Assembly (NCBI GenBank): GCA_017889745.1 | Contig: JAGGAG010000119.1 | Coordinates: 1-8,366, forward strand | Source: Gemmatimonadota bacterium | Lineage (GTDB): Bacteria; Gemmatimonadota; Gemmatimonadetes; Gemmatimonadales; GWC2-71-9 | Direction of reading: 5' to 3' | DNA: 8,366 nt | Shown: positions 6,603 through 8,366 of the stretch, piece after piece | How positions within the stretch are numbered: position 1 is the first letter of the stretch | Layout: each line of letters begins with the position of its first letter | Translations under genes and position numbers: made by a program | Notes under the pieces: generated by a model | The model's input: only the letters and a program-made list of their open reading frames with translations | The model's database searches: none | What the model was told of the DNA's origin: nothing

Positions 6603-8363
6603 GTGACGCTTCCCATCACATCGGCACGCCGAATTGCCATCCTGCCCGACGCGGTCGCCGACCAGATCGCGGCGGGCGAGGTGGTGGAGCGCCCGGCATC
6701 GGTGGTGAAGGAGCTGGTGGAGAACAGCATCGACGCCGGCGCGCGGCACGTGCGGGTGGAAATCGAGACAGGCGGCAAGACGCTGGTGCGCGTGAGTGAC
6801 GACGGCACCGGGATGGGGCGGGACGACGCGGTGCTGGCGCTCGATCGTCATGCGACGAGCAAGATCACGAGTGCGGCCGAACTGGTGGGGATCGCGACCT
6901 TCGGCTTTCGCGGGGAGGCGCTCCCGGCCATTGCGTCCGTATCCCGATTCTCCCTCTCCACCGCCGACCAGGATGGCGCCGGCGTCGAGGTGACGGTGAA
7001 CGGCGGCCGGATGGAACGGGTGGAGCCGATCTCGCGCCAGCGCGGCACCACGGTGACGGTGCGCACTCTTTTCTTCAATACCCCGGCACGGCGGAAGTTC
7101 CTGCGCTCCACGGCGAGCGAAACGCGGGCGTGCCACGAGGCGGTGCTCACGCTGGCCCTGGCGCATCCGGACGTCGGGTTCGAGTTCCACGCCGACCAGG
7201 TGTACCGGTTCCACGCGCCGGCGGCGCAGTCGCTCGCCGAGCGGCTGCGCGCCACCTGGGGGCGGGAGCTGTCGGACACGCTGGTGCCGGTGACGTTTGC
7301 GGCGGGCGGGTTCCGGGTACAGGGCTTCGCACAGCGGCCAGCGGACGCCCGGCCCACAGGGCGGCGCACGCAGCTGTTCGTGAACGGCCGCCCGTTCCGC
7401 GACAACTTCCTGGTGCGCGCGGCGGAGGCGGGATACCGCTCGGCGATCCATCCCGGTGACCGGCCATCGCTCTATCTCGACGTGCTGGTGCAGCCGGGCG
7501 ACGTGGACGTGAACGTGCATCCGGCCAAGCTCGAGGTGCGCTTCCGGGACCGGATCGGCATCGAGCGGGTGGTGGAGGACGCAGTGAGGCATGCGTTGGG
7601 GGCGTTGAGTGCGGCGGCCGGCAGTGGAGAGTCATCAGTCGGCAGTCGTCAGTCGGCAGAGAGTTGGCAGTCGGCCCCTGGCATTGCGCAGGCCGGGTTG
7701 TGGGGGACTGGGTCGGGCAGTAACGACTCACGACTCACTGACGACTCACGACTGACGACTGACGACGCGCGCGACGCGGGCCTCGCCACCGCCACGAAGC
7801 CCGTCCTCCAGATGTTCGATACCTACCTCGTATACGAATCCGAGAGCGGCATCGTGATCGTGGACCAGCACTCGGCGCACGAGCGGGTGCTGTACGAAGA
7901 GGTGATGAAGGAGCTGACCGGCGGCCGGGCCACGGCGCAGCACCTGCTGGTGCCGGTGGCCGTGGAACTGACGGACGAGGAGCTGGACGCCGTGGAGTCC
8001 TATCGCGATGTGCTGGACCGCATCGGGTTCGAGGCAGCGCCGTTCGGGGGACGCACGGTGGCGCTCAACGCGGTGCCGAATCCGCATCCGCGGTTCGATG
8101 CGGCGCGTTGCTTCCGCGAGATGGTGGCCGACCTGGCGCGGGGGCGCTTCGGCGGCTGGGCCAACCGGATGGAACGGTTCGCGGCGACGTATGCCTGCCG
8201 GGCCGCCGTGATGGCCGGCGACCGCCTGAGCGAGCGGGAGATCAGGGAGCTGCTGCTGCGGCTGTTCGCGACGACGCTGCCGCCGCACGACGTGCATGGG
8301 CGGTCGACGATCGTGCAGCTGCCGATCGAGGAGATCGAAAGACGGTTTGGGAGGCGGGGGTGA
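6603..8363 (+). CDS. mutL: DNA mismatch repair protein MutL
   Basis: MutL couples MutS mismatch recognition to strand incision and excision. The 586-residue protein has the GHKL ATPase motifs in order: QIAAGEVVERPASVVKELVEN (21-41; catalytic E37 and metal-binding N41 by comparison with E. coli E29 and N33), DDGTGMG (66-72), RHATSKI (82-88), GFRGEALPAI (101-110) and GTTVTVRTLFFNTPARRKFL (148-167). VNVHPAK ends the transducer domain, with K309 as the ATP-contacting lysine. A low-complexity linker runs from 333 to 398, then the C-terminal dimerisation domain. That domain carries an endonuclease-type motif, DQHSAHERVLYEE (421-433), plus ACRAAVMAGDRL (531-542), HGRS (565-568) and a final FGRR. This indicates a nicking MutL as in bacteria without MutH, though the CPHGRP motif is changed. 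The start GTG 6603 fits the N-terminus of the family; batD ends nine bases earlier. The gene is complete, with only three bases of the window after it. Length is slightly under the usual 600-650. Confidence 0.97.
   Translation: MTLPITSARRIAILPDAVADQIAAGEVVERPASVVKELVENSIDAGARHVRVEIETGGKTLVRVSDDGTGMGRDDAVLALDRHATSKITSAAELVGIATFGFRGEALPAIASVSRFSLSTADQDGAGVEVTVNGGRMERVEPISRQRGTTVTVRTLFFNTPARRKFLRSTASETRACHEAVLTLALAHPDVGFEFHADQVYRFHAPAAQSLAERLRATWGRELSDTLVPVTFAAGGFRVQGFAQRPADARPTGRRTQLFVNGRPFRDNFLVRAAEAGYRSAIHPGDRPSLYLDVLVQPGDVDVNVHPAKLEVRFRDRIGIERVVEDAVRHALGALSAAAGSGESSVGSRQSAESWQSAPGIAQAGLWGTGSGSNDSRLTDDSRLTTDDARDAGLATATKPVLQMFDTYLVYESESGIVIVDQHSAHERVLYEEVMKELTGGRATAQHLLVPVAVELTDEELDAVESYRDVLDRIGFEAAPFGGRTVALNAVPNPHPRFDAARCFREMVADLARGRFGGWANRMERFAATYACRAAVMAGDRLSEREIRELLLRLFATTLPPHDVHGRSTIVQLPIEEIERRFGRRG
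7636..7767. repeat. 7-bp tandem repeats in inverted arms inside the mutL linker
   Basis: The left arm has CAGTCGG (7636-7642), CAGTCGT (7643-7649), CAGTCGG (7650-7656) and a separated CAGTCGG (7668-7674). The right arm has ACGACTC (7723-7729, 7730-7736 and 7741-7747), ACGACTG (7748-7754 and 7755-7761) and a partial ACGACG (7762-7767). Right units are the reverse complement of left units: 7643-7655 pairs perfectly with 7749-7761 over 13 bases. Base composition is less G+C-rich than the neighbours and the encoded residues are mostly Ser, Asp, Thr, Arg and Gly. It resembles a short spacer-type repeat that entered or expanded within a tolerant linker. The frame stays open across all of it. Confidence 0.8.
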
Positions 8364-8366
8364 AGG

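Noticed and set aside
5676..7592. Long open frame on the minus strand (638 codons) over batD and mutL
   Set aside because: It is antisense to well-supported genes, rich in Arg, His, Pro and Ala, and has no recognisable domain. High G+C removes stop codons from the opposite strand.
8364..8366. Terminator or next gene after mutL
   Set aside because: Only three bases follow the stop, so nothing can be said.

Overview
The window is a densely packed, one-directional (+ strand) block from a very G+C-rich bacterium. It holds five genes of a Bat-type ("Bacteroides aerotolerance") von Willebrand factor A (VWA) membrane cluster, followed by a complete DNA mismatch-repair gene, mutL. There are no rRNA, tRNA, CRISPR or transposase genes. 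Gene order, high G+C, fused Bat modules and short tandem repeats of the ACGACTC type would fit Gemmatimonadota or a similar high-G+C Gram-negative phylum. That assignment is inference from general style and was not checked against a database.

Layout. (1) 19-906: DUF58 protein with a VWA-type metal site, the usual partner of a MoxR AAA+ ATPase. Any moxR would lie upstream, outside the window. (2) 906-1706: unrecognised single-pass membrane protein in the slot that DUF4381 proteins occupy in related operons. It looks like a miniature of the later BatD. (3) 1703-2674: BatA, a membrane-anchored VWA protein. (4) 2671-4284: BatB VWA protein fused in frame to a BatC-like TPR domain. (5) 4284-6593: BatD fused in frame to a BatE-like TPR, two-helix membrane and SH3 module. 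(6) 6603-8363: mutL. Genes 1 to 5 are joined by four start/stop overlaps of 1 or 4 bases, so they should be one translationally coupled operon. mutL follows after 9 bases, with a candidate -10 box that would give a leaderless message.

How they may work together. In the known MoxR/DUF58/Bat family the proteins form an envelope-associated complex. The ATPase and DUF58 protein work on the cytoplasmic side. BatA and BatB place metal-dependent VWA adhesion domains outside the inner membrane, and BatC, BatD and BatE supply periplasmic TPR and beta-sandwich surfaces. The predicted topology here agrees with that model. The exact biochemical role of Bat systems is unsettled; oxygen or stress tolerance and envelope protein maturation have been proposed.

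The most unusual points are: two Bat proteins that keep a signal-peptide-like segment in mid-protein, at the former gene boundary; a shared leader and a possibly shared cytoplasmic domain linking gene 2 to BatD; a palindromic array of 7-bp repeats inside the mutL linker that keeps the reading frame open; and a MutL endonuclease site in which the usual CPHGRP motif is altered.
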